This document shows, piece by piece, positions 25,349 to 33,951 of a DNA stretch of 40,507 nt (its first letter is position 1; every line of letters starts with the position of its first letter). The notes below the pieces were generated by a model. That model was not told where the DNA came from, did not search any database, and worked only from the letters and a program-made list of their open reading frames with translations. Source of the DNA: Lapidilactobacillus mulanensis. GTDB taxonomy: Bacteria > Bacillota > Bacilli > Lactobacillales > Lactobacillaceae. A program made the position numbers and the translations under genes. The stretch is from the NCBI RefSeq assembly GCF_003946215.1, contig NZ_RHOW01000019.1, positions 1 to 40,507 on the forward strand. The letters run 5' to 3'.

Positions 25349-26194
25349 ATGGACCAAACAATTAGCATTGAAAGTATCCTCAAAATTCTACGCAAACATC
25401 TGCGCCTGATCATCGCTTCGACAATTGCCTGCTTGCTGGTTTCAGCTGTGGCAACGTATGTCTTCATGACCCCTAAGTATCAGGCGGGTGTGGATATCTT
25501 GGTGAATCGAAAGCAAGAGAACAATATCAACAATCAACTGAGTGATCAACAAGCCGATGTTCAGATGATCGACACCTATAAAGACATCATCACGAAGTCA
25601 GTTACTCTGGCGCCAGTGCGCAAAGAAGTTCGCGAGCAACTGGGCTATGATATTTCAACTTCTGAATTGCAAGGCATGATCAGTGTGACGAACCAACAGA
25701 ATTCGCAAGTTTTTACGGTTAACGTGACCGACACAGATGCGGCTCGTTCCGCAACGATTGCGAATATTATCGCCAAGACTTTCCAAAAGAAAGTGAAGCA
25801 GATTTTGTCGATCAATAACGTCACGATTATTGCCAGTGCAACGAAGCCTAAGTCAGCCGTTTCACCACGTAAAGAGTTAAACTTGATGATTGGTTTTGTT
25901 TTGGGTCTATTGATTGGTGTTGGTCTGGCCTTCCTCCGGGAATTGACCGATCATAATGTTAAAGATATCGATTATTTGACTGACGAATTAGGCTTGACCA
26001 AGTTAGGCATTGTCTCTCATTATCATGCGGGGAGTAAGAAGTCTGGTCACCGCAAACATCAGAATCTTCGTCCGCGCGAACAATTCGTGCCGCTCTCACC
26101 GATTGTTGATCGACCTGAGGTGAAAACGACAACACAGACGACAGGTTCGACGCCAATTGAGCCATTACGTGGTACACCGACAAAACGTGTCTAA
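25349..26194 (+). CDS. wzd: Polysaccharide co-polymerase / tyrosine kinase modulator (Wzd)
   Basis: Membrane protein of 281 residues of the Wzz/CpsC type, which controls chain length and activates its partner kinase. Two membrane helices frame an extracellular part: about residues 20-40 (LIIASTIACLLVSAVATYVF) and 178-196 (MIGFVLGLLIGVGLAFL). The Pro-rich approach KPKSAVSPRKELN before the second helix is typical. A longer than usual cytoplasmic tail of some 85 residues is rich in His, Lys, Pro and Thr. It lies 12 nt before wze and is surely co-transcribed with it. Confidence 0.92.
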   Translation: MDQTISIESILKILRKHLRLIIASTIACLLVSAVATYVFMTPKYQAGVDILVNRKQENNINNQLSDQQADVQMIDTYKDIITKSVTLAPVRKEVREQLGYDISTSELQGMISVTNQQNSQVFTVNVTDTDAARSATIANIIAKTFQKKVKQILSINNVTIIASATKPKSAVSPRKELNLMIGFVLGLLIGVGLAFLRELTDHNVKDIDYLTDELGLTKLGIVSHYHAGSKKSGHRKHQNLRPREQFVPLSPIVDRPEVKTTTQTTGSTPIEPLRGTPTKRV

Positions 26195-26206
26195 GGAGGT
26201 CAAATA

Positions 26207-26944
26207 ATGTTCAATCGAAAAAATAAAGGACCAGAACCCGTTGCACCTGCAAATTTATTTACGGTCAACGAACCATCGTCTGTCATTGCCGAACAGGTTA
26301 AAACAATTCGAACCAACGTCAGCTTTGCCCAACAAGCACAAAGTTTACGAACAATCATGGTCACTTCAGCGATGGCTTCAGAGGGTAAATCGATCGTGAC
26401 TGCTAACTTGGCGGTCGAATTCGCCCAAGCTGGTAAACGTGTGGTGTTGATTGATGCCGATTTACGCCGTTCAACCGTTAATCGTACGTTTAGAATTCGG
26501 GAAGCTAATCGTGGCTTGACCAACTATCTTGTTCGTCAAATTGATGATATTACCGAAGTTTGCCATCCAACGATGGTTGAAAACTTGACGGTTATTCCGA
26601 GTGGCCCGACACCACCGAATCCAGCCGAGCTGATTGGCAGTCCATTGATGGCGACCGTCTTTGATCAATTGAAACAATATTTCGATTTGATTATCGTCGA
26701 CGCACCGCCAATCCTGCCGGTGACTGATGGTCAGATTCTTTCAAACATGGCCGATGGCGTGATTTTAGTCGTTCGTCAGAACTACACCGATAAACGTGCT
26801 GTGGTAGATACCAAGGAACGTCTCGAACAAGCACAAGCTAACATTCTAGGTGTTGTTTTAAACGATGTGAGATCAGAGGGCCATTCGGGATACTACAACA
26901 ACGGAGATGGTTACTATGGCTACGAATACTCCGAGAAAAAATAG
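26207..26944 (+). CDS. wze: Bacterial tyrosine kinase of EPS synthesis (Wze)
   Basis: BY-kinase of 245 residues, the cytoplasmic partner of Wzd. Seen: Walker A SAMASEGKSIVTANLA, Walker A' VVLIDADLRRSTV and Walker B FDLIIVDAPPI. At the C-terminus there is a tyrosine cluster with six Tyr in the last 17 residues (GYYNNGDGYYGYEYSEKK), the autophosphorylation site. AGGAGG lies before the ATG. Cycles of phosphorylation here and dephosphorylation by the next gene product set chain length. The 3' end that encodes the tyrosine tail overlaps the start of the phosphatase gene by 29 nt. Confidence 0.95.
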   Translation: MFNRKNKGPEPVAPANLFTVNEPSSVIAEQVKTIRTNVSFAQQAQSLRTIMVTSAMASEGKSIVTANLAVEFAQAGKRVVLIDADLRRSTVNRTFRIREANRGLTNYLVRQIDDITEVCHPTMVENLTVIPSGPTPPNPAELIGSPLMATVFDQLKQYFDLIIVDAPPILPVTDGQILSNMADGVILVVRQNYTDKRAVVDTKERLEQAQANILGVVLNDVRSEGHSGYYNNGDGYYGYEYSEKK

Positions 26945-27701
26945 CCTCATCGACCTACATTGTCATATCTTACCTGGCCTCGATGATGGCTCAAAGAGTG
27001 TTGAAGAATCGCTTGAGCTTGCGCATGCCGCCGTTCGAGAAGGTATCGGTTATATTCTCTGCACACCGCATCACCTTGACCGCAATTATACGAACCATGC
27101 ACTTGATGTCGTTCAAAAAGTACACGACTTCCAGAAGATTCTTGATGAGCAGACTATCCCTTTAACTCTTTTCCCGGGACAAGAGGTTCATCTGAATGGG
27201 GATCTTGACCAGCGTGTTAATGACCTATTAGGCATTGATTCCGCCATGCGCTATCTCTTAGTCGAGTTACCACACGAAGAAGTGCCAACTTACACGACGG
27301 AACTTTTCTTTCAACTCAGCATGCGGGGAATCACGCCAGTCATTGCACACCCTGAACGCAACGCGCGCATCAAGGCGGATCCCGAAATTCTCTATGATTT
27401 CATTAGCAATGGCGCCTTAGGACAATTGACCGCCACCAGTTTAGTCGGTGTCTTTGGTAAAGGCGTTCAGAAATTCTCACAAGAATTGATTACCCACGGT
27501 CTCGTTCACATTATCGCCTCAGACGCCCACATGTTACCTAACCGCCAGTTTGCACTCAAGGAAGGGTATCTGGCACTCGACGCATTAGACCGCGCGTACG
27601 GGCCACAATTTTACGAAAATTCGAAGCACCTGATCAACGGTGAGGACATTGATCATCGAATTCCACTCACATTACTGAAAAAACGTAAAAGGTTCTTCTA
27701 A
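26916..27701 (+). CDS. wzb: PHP-type protein-tyrosine phosphatase (Wzb/CpsB)
   Basis: Manganese-dependent phosphatase of the PHP family, about 261 residues, which removes phosphate from Wze. Seen: DLHCHILPGLDDGS at residues 13-26, CTPHHLDRNYT near 50, PGQEVHLNGDL, VIAHPERN and IIASDAHM, all metal-ligand motifs of the family. I start at ATG 26916, because GGAG at 26901-26904 is 11 nt upstream; ATG 26907 is only 2 nt from it. It closes the regulatory module; an intergenic space with a new promoter follows. Confidence 0.93.
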   Translation: MATNTPRKNSLIDLHCHILPGLDDGSKSVEESLELAHAAVREGIGYILCTPHHLDRNYTNHALDVVQKVHDFQKILDEQTIPLTLFPGQEVHLNGDLDQRVNDLLGIDSAMRYLLVELPHEEVPTYTTELFFQLSMRGITPVIAHPERNARIKADPEILYDFISNGALGQLTATSLVGVFGKGVQKFSQELITHGLVHIIASDAHMLPNRQFALKEGYLALDALDRAYGPQFYENSKHLINGEDIDHRIPLTLLKKRKRFF

Positions 27702-27947
27702 GCCACTGTTTAATTCATCACATCAAAAAAGTAGCCGATTGAGATTTAGAATCAAAGCCTGAACAAGTTCAGTTTTATTCAAATTAAAACGACTATATTT
27801 TTTTGGAATCAAACTTGTGAAATACCCAAAAAGTCGAATGCACAAATAAAATGGTAGATAAACACCGGATTCACCTCACTTATCAAGAAGTAACATAAAT
27901 GTAATAATGGGATAAAGGTTAACAATATCACGTTTGGTAAGGATTGC

Positions 27948-27999
27948 ACAGATTTGGGATGTTTAACATCTGTTCACAAAGTGGTTATTGTTATATAAT
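27948..27999 (+). promoter_or_regulatory. Promoter with dyad before the priming transferase
   Basis: A consensus TATAAT at 27994-27999 has TTCACA 15 nt upstream, which is short. Overlapping the -35 is a dyad: ACAGAT (27948) with ATCTGT (27968), and a nested GATGTTTAACATC (27958-27970). It suggests a separately controlled transcript for the EPS assembly genes. The rest of the 350-bp spacer from 27702 shows only a weak AAAGTAGCCG/CGACTATATTTT terminator-like pairing. Confidence 0.5.
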
Positions 28000-28052
28000 C
28001 GGTGTTATGAGTGGAATTTTTTACGATTATGGTTGTTTTTGGAGGATTGGGA

Positions 28053-28769
28053 ATGGAACAGCAAAAGAGCGATTCAGTGACACCGCTACGTGACTTGGGG
28101 GAGACCGCAGAGACTTATGATTCAGGATTGAACTGGGTAAACCAAGAAAAACTTGGTGCACAAATAACTTATCGATCCGTTAAACGTATGTTTGATTTCC
28201 TTGCAAGCTTAGTCGCGTTAGTATTGCTATCGCCAATGTTTGCCATTGTTGCTCTGCTGATTAAGTTAGATGATCCTAAGGGGCCAGTTTTCTATTCACA
28301 AACACGGATTGGACAAGGCGGACGCGCATTTCGAATGTGGAAATTCCGCTCGATGTGCGTCGGTGCTGAAAAAATGAAGAAAAAGCTCATGGCACAGAAC
28401 GAAGTTAATGGTGCCATGTTTAAAATGAAGGATGATCCTCGCGTCACCAATATCGGTAAGTTTATCCGTAAAACCAGTATTGACGAGTTGCCACAGCTCT
28501 GGAACGCATTGGTCGGAGACATGAGCTTAGTCGGCCCACGTCCACCACTACCTGGTGAAGTTGACAAGTATTCTGATTATGACAGGCAACGTCTTCTTGT
28601 TCAACCTGGATGTACCGGTTTATGGCAAGTTAGTGGTCGTAATGATGTTGGCTTTCACGAAATGGTTGAATTAGATATTCAGTATATCCGTACCCGTGGA
28701 TTAGCGAAGGATATTGAAATTATGTTCAAGACAGTGGCTATTATGATTCATCCGAATGGGGCATATTAA
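28053..28769 (+). CDS. Priming glycosyl-1-phosphate transferase (polyprenyl glycosylphosphotransferase)
   Basis: Membrane enzyme of about 238 residues that transfers a sugar 1-phosphate from a UDP-sugar to undecaprenyl phosphate, the first step of repeat-unit synthesis. Seen: the re-entrant membrane helix FDFLASLVALVLLSPMFAIV at about 49-68, then MWKFRSMCVGAEKM, the catalytic DDPRVTNIGKFIRKTSIDELP, PQLWNALVGDMSLVGPRPPLP and LLVQPGCTGLWQVSGRND. I start at ATG 28053, with GGAGG 7 nt before it. The sugar is galactose, glucose or a GlcNAc-type residue; sequence alone does not decide. Confidence 0.95.
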   Translation: MEQQKSDSVTPLRDLGETAETYDSGLNWVNQEKLGAQITYRSVKRMFDFLASLVALVLLSPMFAIVALLIKLDDPKGPVFYSQTRIGQGGRAFRMWKFRSMCVGAEKMKKKLMAQNEVNGAMFKMKDDPRVTNIGKFIRKTSIDELPQLWNALVGDMSLVGPRPPLPGEVDKYSDYDRQRLLVQPGCTGLWQVSGRNDVGFHEMVELDIQYIRTRGLAKDIEIMFKTVAIMIHPNGAY

Positions 28770-29237
28770 TTGAAAGACAATAAAAAATTGAAGGTTTGCT
28801 TGGTTGGATCAAGTGGTGGACATTTGACTCACCTATACATGCTAAAGGATTTCTGGAAAAATGAGGATCGTTTTTGGGTTACCTTTCCTAAAGAGGATGC
28901 CAAGTCTTTGCTGAAGGATGAAAGAATGTATTCCTGCCATTATCCGACTAATCGAAATTTTAAAAATCTGGTTAAAAATACATTTCTAGCTATCAAGGTA
29001 CTACGCAAAGAAAAGCCTAACTTAATTATCTCTTCTGGGGCTGCTGTCGCAGTTCCTTTCTTTTATTTAGGAAAATTATTTGGCGCAAAGACAATCTATA
29101 TTGAAGTGTTTGATCGTATGGATAAGCCGACTGTTACTGGTAAGCTTGTTTATCCTGTTACTGATAAGTTTATTGTTCAATGGGAAGAAATGAAAAAGGT
29201 CTATCCAAAGGCAATCAATTTAGGGAGTATTTTTTAA
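28770..29237 (+). CDS. EPS beta-1,4-galactosyltransferase accessory subunit (Alg14-like)
   Basis: About 155 residues, matching the Alg14/CpsF/PssD family: KVCLVGSSGGHLTHLYML at the start, and LIISSGAAVAVPFFYLGKLFGAKTIYIEVFDRMDKPT. These membrane-associated proteins recruit and enhance the catalytic Alg13-like partner. The start is TTG 28770, directly after the previous stop, with GGGG about 8 nt before. The stop overlaps the next start in TAATG, so the pair is translationally coupled. From this gene on the base composition becomes AT-rich. Confidence 0.9.
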   Translation: MKDNKKLKVCLVGSSGGHLTHLYMLKDFWKNEDRFWVTFPKEDAKSLLKDERMYSCHYPTNRNFKNLVKNTFLAIKVLRKEKPNLIISSGAAVAVPFFYLGKLFGAKTIYIEVFDRMDKPTVTGKLVYPVTDKFIVQWEEMKKVYPKAINLGSIF

Positions 29238-29728
29238 TGATATTTGTAACTGTTGGCACGCATGAACAACCATTTAATCGGTTGGTTAAGGCTGTGGATG
29301 ATTTAAAGCTTAGTGGGAAAATAACTGATTCAGTTTTTATTCAGACGGGGTATAGTACCTATGTACCGAAGGCATGTGAGTATAAAGATTTTATTACAAT
29401 GAACCAGATGAGTGATTATATGCAGCGAGCTAGAGTAATTATCACTCATGGAGGACCATCATCATTTATTATGGCACTACAGCTTAATAAAATTCCTATA
29501 GTGGTTCCTAGAATGGCAAAGTTTAATGAGCACGTTAATGATCATCAAGTGACTTTTTGCAATGAGTTAGTGGAACGGAAATTTCCAATAAGTGTGGTTC
29601 AGCAAACTAGAAACTTGGGCAGTGTGATTGATGGAGCTTTTCATCGTAATACTCATGAAAATATAAAATTGAATAATAAAAAATTTGTTTATTATTTTCA
29701 AAATATTGTTGCCGAATTGATTGACTGA
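29237..29728 (+). CDS. EPS glycosyltransferase catalytic subunit (Alg13-like)
   Basis: About 163 residues of the Alg13/CpsG/PssE family (GT28 C-terminal fold): MIFVTVGTHEQPFNRLVKAVD at the start, and the donor-binding VIITHGGPSSFIMALQLNKIPIVVPRMAKFNEHVNDHQ. It uses a UDP-sugar, usually UDP-galactose, to add the second residue to the primed lipid. The ATG overlaps the Alg14-like gene's stop by one base. About 70 nt without features follow. Confidence 0.92.
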   Translation: MIFVTVGTHEQPFNRLVKAVDDLKLSGKITDSVFIQTGYSTYVPKACEYKDFITMNQMSDYMQRARVIITHGGPSSFIMALQLNKIPIVVPRMAKFNEHVNDHQVTFCNELVERKFPISVVQQTRNLGSVIDGAFHRNTHENIKLNNKKFVYYFQNIVAELID

Positions 29729-29798
29729 GTTGATAATAATATTTTTTGTAATCGAACTCGTTTTGTCAATAATTTTGGTGATATAGGGGTGTAACGAC

Positions 29799-30656
29799 TT
29801 GCGACATGCGGTACTTATTATGGCACATAAAGATCCGAAAATAATTGAGTATAATATTAAGTTGCTCGATTGTTCCTCAGTTGATTTTTATTTGCACATT
29901 GACAAAAAGAGTCAACTGAATGATTATTTGTATCTAGAGGATATTCCAAAATATTCACATGTTTATTTTGTTCCACAATTTAATATATATTGGGGTGGAC
30001 AAAATCAAATAAAGGCTGAGATAGCACTTTTTCAGGCTGCTTTTGAGAAAGCCTATAACTATTACCATCTTATTTCCGGACAAGATATGCTTGTAAAAAG
30101 CCGTGATAACTTTCTTATGTTCTTTCAAGAGAAGGAAAAAGATTTTTTGAAAATTGGGAGGGAAGCCAGCGGAATGATGTTGGATAGAGTCAAATATTAT
30201 CATCCGATTTCACAAACGGGATTGTCACGATTTCAAATTGGATGGAGAATAGGGCACATGTTGGTGTTGCTGCAAAAGCTTTTTCATATCAACCGGTGTA
30301 AAGTATTGCCGATATACTTCGGCGAAAATTGGTGCAGTCTAACTTCTTCATTTGTTTCTTTCCTGCTGAGCAAATACGAGGATGGCTTTATCGCTAAATA
30401 TTTCTATTGTTCAGGAAATGCAGATGAGCTTTATAAACAAACTATTTATAAAATGTGGGTAAATCTAATTGGCTCTGATAATCACGCTAACACTTCAATT
30501 CGTTATGTTGATTGGTCTGAGAACAAGGCGTCGCCGAAAACATTACAGATAGAGGACTACGATAAAATCTATAGTGGAAATTATTTATTTGCCAGGAAAG
30601 TTACATCTGAAAATGGATTGCCAAGAAGAATTTTTGATGGTCTTAATATAAAATAG
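29799..30656 (+). CDS. GT14 core-2/I-branching type glycosyltransferase
   Basis: About 285 residues of the core-2/I-branching family (GT14). Seen: AVLIMAHKDPKIIEYNIKLLD, FYLHIDKKS, NIYWGGQNQIKAEIALFQAA, YNYYHLISGQDMLVKS and NWCSLTSSFVSFLLS. Bacterial members in EPS clusters add a side-chain or main-chain hexose or GlcNAc. The start is TTG 29799 with AGGGGTG about 8 nt before it. It is probably cytoplasmic or membrane-associated. The donor is not deducible. Confidence 0.9.
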   Translation: MRHAVLIMAHKDPKIIEYNIKLLDCSSVDFYLHIDKKSQLNDYLYLEDIPKYSHVYFVPQFNIYWGGQNQIKAEIALFQAAFEKAYNYYHLISGQDMLVKSRDNFLMFFQEKEKDFLKIGREASGMMLDRVKYYHPISQTGLSRFQIGWRIGHMLVLLQKLFHINRCKVLPIYFGENWCSLTSSFVSFLLSKYEDGFIAKYFYCSGNADELYKQTIYKMWVNLIGSDNHANTSIRYVDWSENKASPKTLQIEDYDKIYSGNYLFARKVTSENGLPRRIFDGLNIK

Positions 30657-30672
30657 TTTTAGGAGCAAACAT

Positions 30673-31602
30673 ATGCTATCAGTTTTGATGTCTGTTTATA
30701 ATGAAGATAGAAGCGATATAACTGAATCCATCGACTCAATACTTGGCCAGAGCTATAAAGATTTTGAGCTAGTAATTGTTCTTGATAATCCTAAAGCGTG
30801 TAATCTGAAAGAGTTGTTGACGGATTATGCAGCAACGGATAAACGCGTTAAATTAATTGTTAATATTAAAAATGCTGGCCTTGCACAAAGTATGAATATT
30901 GGTGCGAAATATTGTTCGGGGGAGTATATTGTCCGTATGGATGCAGACGATGTTTGTGATCTAAACAGGCTACAGGTTCTTTCAGACGAGATTAATGAGC
31001 ATAGGAACGCTGATGTTTTTTACTCTCGATTTCGAACAATCACTCCGTCGGGTGAGCTATTAAAAGAATCTCCTCCCATTCCAACTGATGAAAAAAAACT
31101 TAAAAAAATATTAACAAAGTATAAAAATATCATCTGTCATCCAACTGTCGCTGTTAAGAGCAGTTCTTTAAAGAAAGTTGGAGGATATAGCAATCTTAGA
31201 ATTGTTGAAGATTACGAGCTGTGGCTTGCCATGCTACGTCAAGGATTTGTGTTCTACGGAATTGATCAGACACTAGTCGATGTCCGGCTTCACAAAAATA
31301 GTATGACTACTTCTAATTATTATAAATCATACTTAGCACTTGAGTACATTAAAACACAAAGTAACAAGAATAGTAGAGTTTCAAACCAAGATTTTTCAAG
31401 GTATTATCAACGAAAAAGTGAATATGCGCAGCGTTATAATTACTTTGCAATAAAATACTTTCAATTAACAAATAGCTGGGGGAATCAAAGTAGGATAAAG
31501 TATGTTAAATTGCTAGGTCTGCTGATTGCTGAACCTAAGCTAATTAGATATTGTTATGAGACTTATAGAGCTCTATCCCTGCGAAAAGCTTCGAAAGACT
31601 AA
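30673..31602 (+). CDS. Family 2 glycosyltransferase
   Basis: A GT-A fold transferase of 309 residues: SVLMSVYNEDRSDITESIDSIL at the start, FELVIVLDNP, NAGLAQSMNIGAKYCSGEYI, and the metal/nucleotide motif RMDADD near residue 95. The ending YEDYELWLAMLRQG-like segment (VEDYELWLAM) carries the presumed catalytic base. It extends the EPS repeat unit. TTAGGAG precedes the ATG, and the previous gene ends 16 nt before. Confidence 0.93.
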   Translation: MLSVLMSVYNEDRSDITESIDSILGQSYKDFELVIVLDNPKACNLKELLTDYAATDKRVKLIVNIKNAGLAQSMNIGAKYCSGEYIVRMDADDVCDLNRLQVLSDEINEHRNADVFYSRFRTITPSGELLKESPPIPTDEKKLKKILTKYKNIICHPTVAVKSSSLKKVGGYSNLRIVEDYELWLAMLRQGFVFYGIDQTLVDVRLHKNSMTTSNYYKSYLALEYIKTQSNKNSRVSNQDFSRYYQRKSEYAQRYNYFAIKYFQLTNSWGNQSRIKYVKLLGLLIAEPKLIRYCYETYRALSLRKASKD

Positions 31603-31617
31603 TATGAAGGAGACCAA

Positions 31618-32772
31618 ATGGAAAAATCAACTGGCATATCACATGTGTCTGCAACGCTTAAAAATATGAATTTGTTTTTTTTAATTACATCTGTTGCTAT
31701 CAAGGTGCAAGCAGATAATATTTATAATCACACCCTTACATACCCGTGGTGGAGTATTGGTCGGCATGTTTTATTTGGGGCTTCATTAATATTAGTTGCT
31801 ATCGTATTTTTTTTGGAGCAGCGAAAGTCTTTCTGCTTTCTGAGAGAGCTTAAACAACTTACGGTTATGATTGCCTTAATTATGCTTGTATCAGTTGGAT
31901 TTCTAGCAATTAATGGGGGTAGCATTACTTATTTGCTTAAGTCTGTGTATTTTATTTACTCAGCTTTTCTCTACGGTTTTTTGCTTCTAAATATTTACTC
32001 TAGAGAAGAAATAAATCAACTTGTTAAATGGTTTTTTTTGCTTGTGATGATATTGTACTTATTTGAATATTATCCCGTTCTAATAGTTGCGGATAATTAT
32101 ATGCAGATAAATTTTTTTAATTCATACTCACCGTTTGAATCTTCTGCTTTTTCGGCATATTTTTATGGCTGTATGATGTTCTTTACGTTGGCGACAACAA
32201 ATAAAAAATTATCGTTGCTTTCGATTGCTTTTAATTTATTATCATTCAAAAGAGTTAACGTTATTTTTTCTATTATTTTTTTTGTTATTTCATTATCCCG
32301 TTGGGGGTATTTTCGCGTTAAGAAATGGATTCTTTATCTGTTAATTGTTTTGTTTACAATAATTCCGGCAGTAGAATATCAACTGATGACACCATCAGTA
32401 ATTGAAAAGATTGCTTCATACTTGGGATTTACTGATGTTCATGGATTGTTGATGGGTAGAGATCGCTATTTCTTTGAGGTTATTAATTCAAATTATCGAG
32501 CTGCAGGTTTTTCAAGCGCAACCAATCGACTACAACAATTGAGTGGACATGGAATGGAGATGGATGGGTTAAGTACATATATGGAAATGGGAATCCTCGG
32601 TACCTCAATATTTTCATTTGGCTTTTGGAAATTTTCAGGGTCAGTATTTCGTAATATATTTGTGATGTTTGTTTTTTTCGTAAACTACTTAACTTCATCG
32701 CAATTAGGGGACACATACTCTCTACTACTACTGTTTTTGACAGTGTGTTTGGTTAAAGAGGATTCAGTATAG
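31618..32772 (+). CDS. Putative EPS polymerase (Wzy-like)
   Basis: Polytopic membrane protein of 384 residues with about ten hydrophobic helices (e.g. IGRHVLFGASLILVAIVFFL, LTVMIALIMLVSVGFLAI, WFFLLVMILYLFEYYPVLIV, VIFSIIFFVISLSRW, WILYLLIVLFTIIPAVEY) and a large loop between the later ones (about residues 250-325) that includes HGMEMDGLSTYMEMGILG. Size, topology and place among the transferases point to Wzy, the enzyme that joins repeat units outside the membrane. Wzy proteins share little sequence, so this is a call by position. GAAGGAG lies before the ATG. Confidence 0.75.
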   Translation: MEKSTGISHVSATLKNMNLFFLITSVAIKVQADNIYNHTLTYPWWSIGRHVLFGASLILVAIVFFLEQRKSFCFLRELKQLTVMIALIMLVSVGFLAINGGSITYLLKSVYFIYSAFLYGFLLLNIYSREEINQLVKWFFLLVMILYLFEYYPVLIVADNYMQINFFNSYSPFESSAFSAYFYGCMMFFTLATTNKKLSLLSIAFNLLSFKRVNVIFSIIFFVISLSRWGYFRVKKWILYLLIVLFTIIPAVEYQLMTPSVIEKIASYLGFTDVHGLLMGRDRYFFEVINSNYRAAGFSSATNRLQQLSGHGMEMDGLSTYMEMGILGTSIFSFGFWKFSGSVFRNIFVMFVFFVNYLTSSQLGDTYSLLLLFLTVCLVKEDSV

Positions 32773-32798
32773 ATCACCAGTAATTATGGAGGAAAGTA

Positions 32799-33806
32799 AT
32801 GGAAAAGCCACTCTTTTCAATTGTCGTTCCCTGTTATAACATTGAAGAATATTTAATTGGTTCCATGGAAAGTATACTCTCTCAGCCATTTAAGGACTGG
32901 GAGGTCATACTCGTTGATGATGGGTCTACAGATGCCACGGGCGCTATGATCAAATCATTTACCGAAATGGATCCTAGAATTCATTATTATTCTCAAGTAA
33001 ATAAAGGTGTTTCAGTTGCAAGAAATATTGGGATTGAACATGCGATAGGAGAATATATCTATTTCCTAGATGCGGATGACACAATCAGTGATAGATTATT
33101 AACTCAGCTCTCAATTGAAGTAGCAGAAGAAAAGCCTGATTTAATTGTTTTTGGTTATGATAAGATTGGACCTAATCTTGAAATCCTGCGAAGGAGAATT
33201 CCGAAACAAAATAAATTATATCAGGACAAAGATGCAATTGGAGATCTTTTCATTTTTCTAGAAAATAACGAGTTGTTTAATCCACCGTGGAATAAGCTAT
33301 ACAGATTAAATCTGCTTGTTCAGAATAACATTAAATTTCCTCCACTCGCAGTTGGTGAGGATGCAGTATTTAATTATATTTTTTTTAGATTTCTAGAGAG
33401 TGCCTATGTGATTGCGGAGCCTCTGTATAATTATTTAACGTTAAGAGAAGGTTCAGCGACAGAAAATGAAAACTTTCCTGAATTGAGTGCTTTTACCTTT
33501 TTGGATGATCAGAAGAAACAAACAATGAATCAGCTTGGATTGAATACTAGTGGTGTCTATGAGACTGATCTGATTGTTGCATACTATAATTTATTTAAAA
33601 AGTCATTTTTAAGAAAAGATATTTCACGAGTATTAGATATTAAAATTACTCTTTTCAAAGAACAAGTTACTTCACATTACCAGCTTCATGATTTGATTTT
33701 AAGAATCTCAAAAAAAAATAACATTAAATTATTTTTGCTATATCATACTCACTTGTTTAGAATAATATTGGTCTTGCAATCTATTTTGATAAAAGTAAAA
33801 AAATAG
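32799..33806 (+). CDS. Family 2 glycosyltransferase
   Basis: A GT-A transferase of 335 residues: FSIVVPCYNIEEYLIGSMESI, WEVILVDDGSTDATG, NKGVSVARNIGIEHAIGEYIYF and LDADD near residue 95, then FNPPWNKLYRLNLL and VGEDAVFNYIFF, usual in capsule GT2 enzymes. A weakly hydrophobic C-terminus (LFLLYHTHLFRIILVLQSILI) may attach it to the membrane. GGAGGAAAG precedes the ATG. It lies 26 nt after the polymerase gene; about 145 nt without features follow. Confidence 0.93.
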   Translation: MEKPLFSIVVPCYNIEEYLIGSMESILSQPFKDWEVILVDDGSTDATGAMIKSFTEMDPRIHYYSQVNKGVSVARNIGIEHAIGEYIYFLDADDTISDRLLTQLSIEVAEEKPDLIVFGYDKIGPNLEILRRRIPKQNKLYQDKDAIGDLFIFLENNELFNPPWNKLYRLNLLVQNNIKFPPLAVGEDAVFNYIFFRFLESAYVIAEPLYNYLTLREGSATENENFPELSAFTFLDDQKKQTMNQLGLNTSGVYETDLIVAYYNLFKKSFLRKDISRVLDIKITLFKEQVTSHYQLHDLILRISKKNNIKLFLLYHTHLFRIILVLQSILIKVKK

Positions 33807-33951
33807 TGGATTGTAGGAAAAAAAGTATAAGAGGTCAAGAAAAAGTATTTGAGTATACGTAGTTGGATTTCTTATTGTTTGCGGTATGTGAATAATCTGG
33901 AGTGACTAGTGGGATTATTTAAAGCAACTAAAAGAGAGGGTTGAAAACCGT

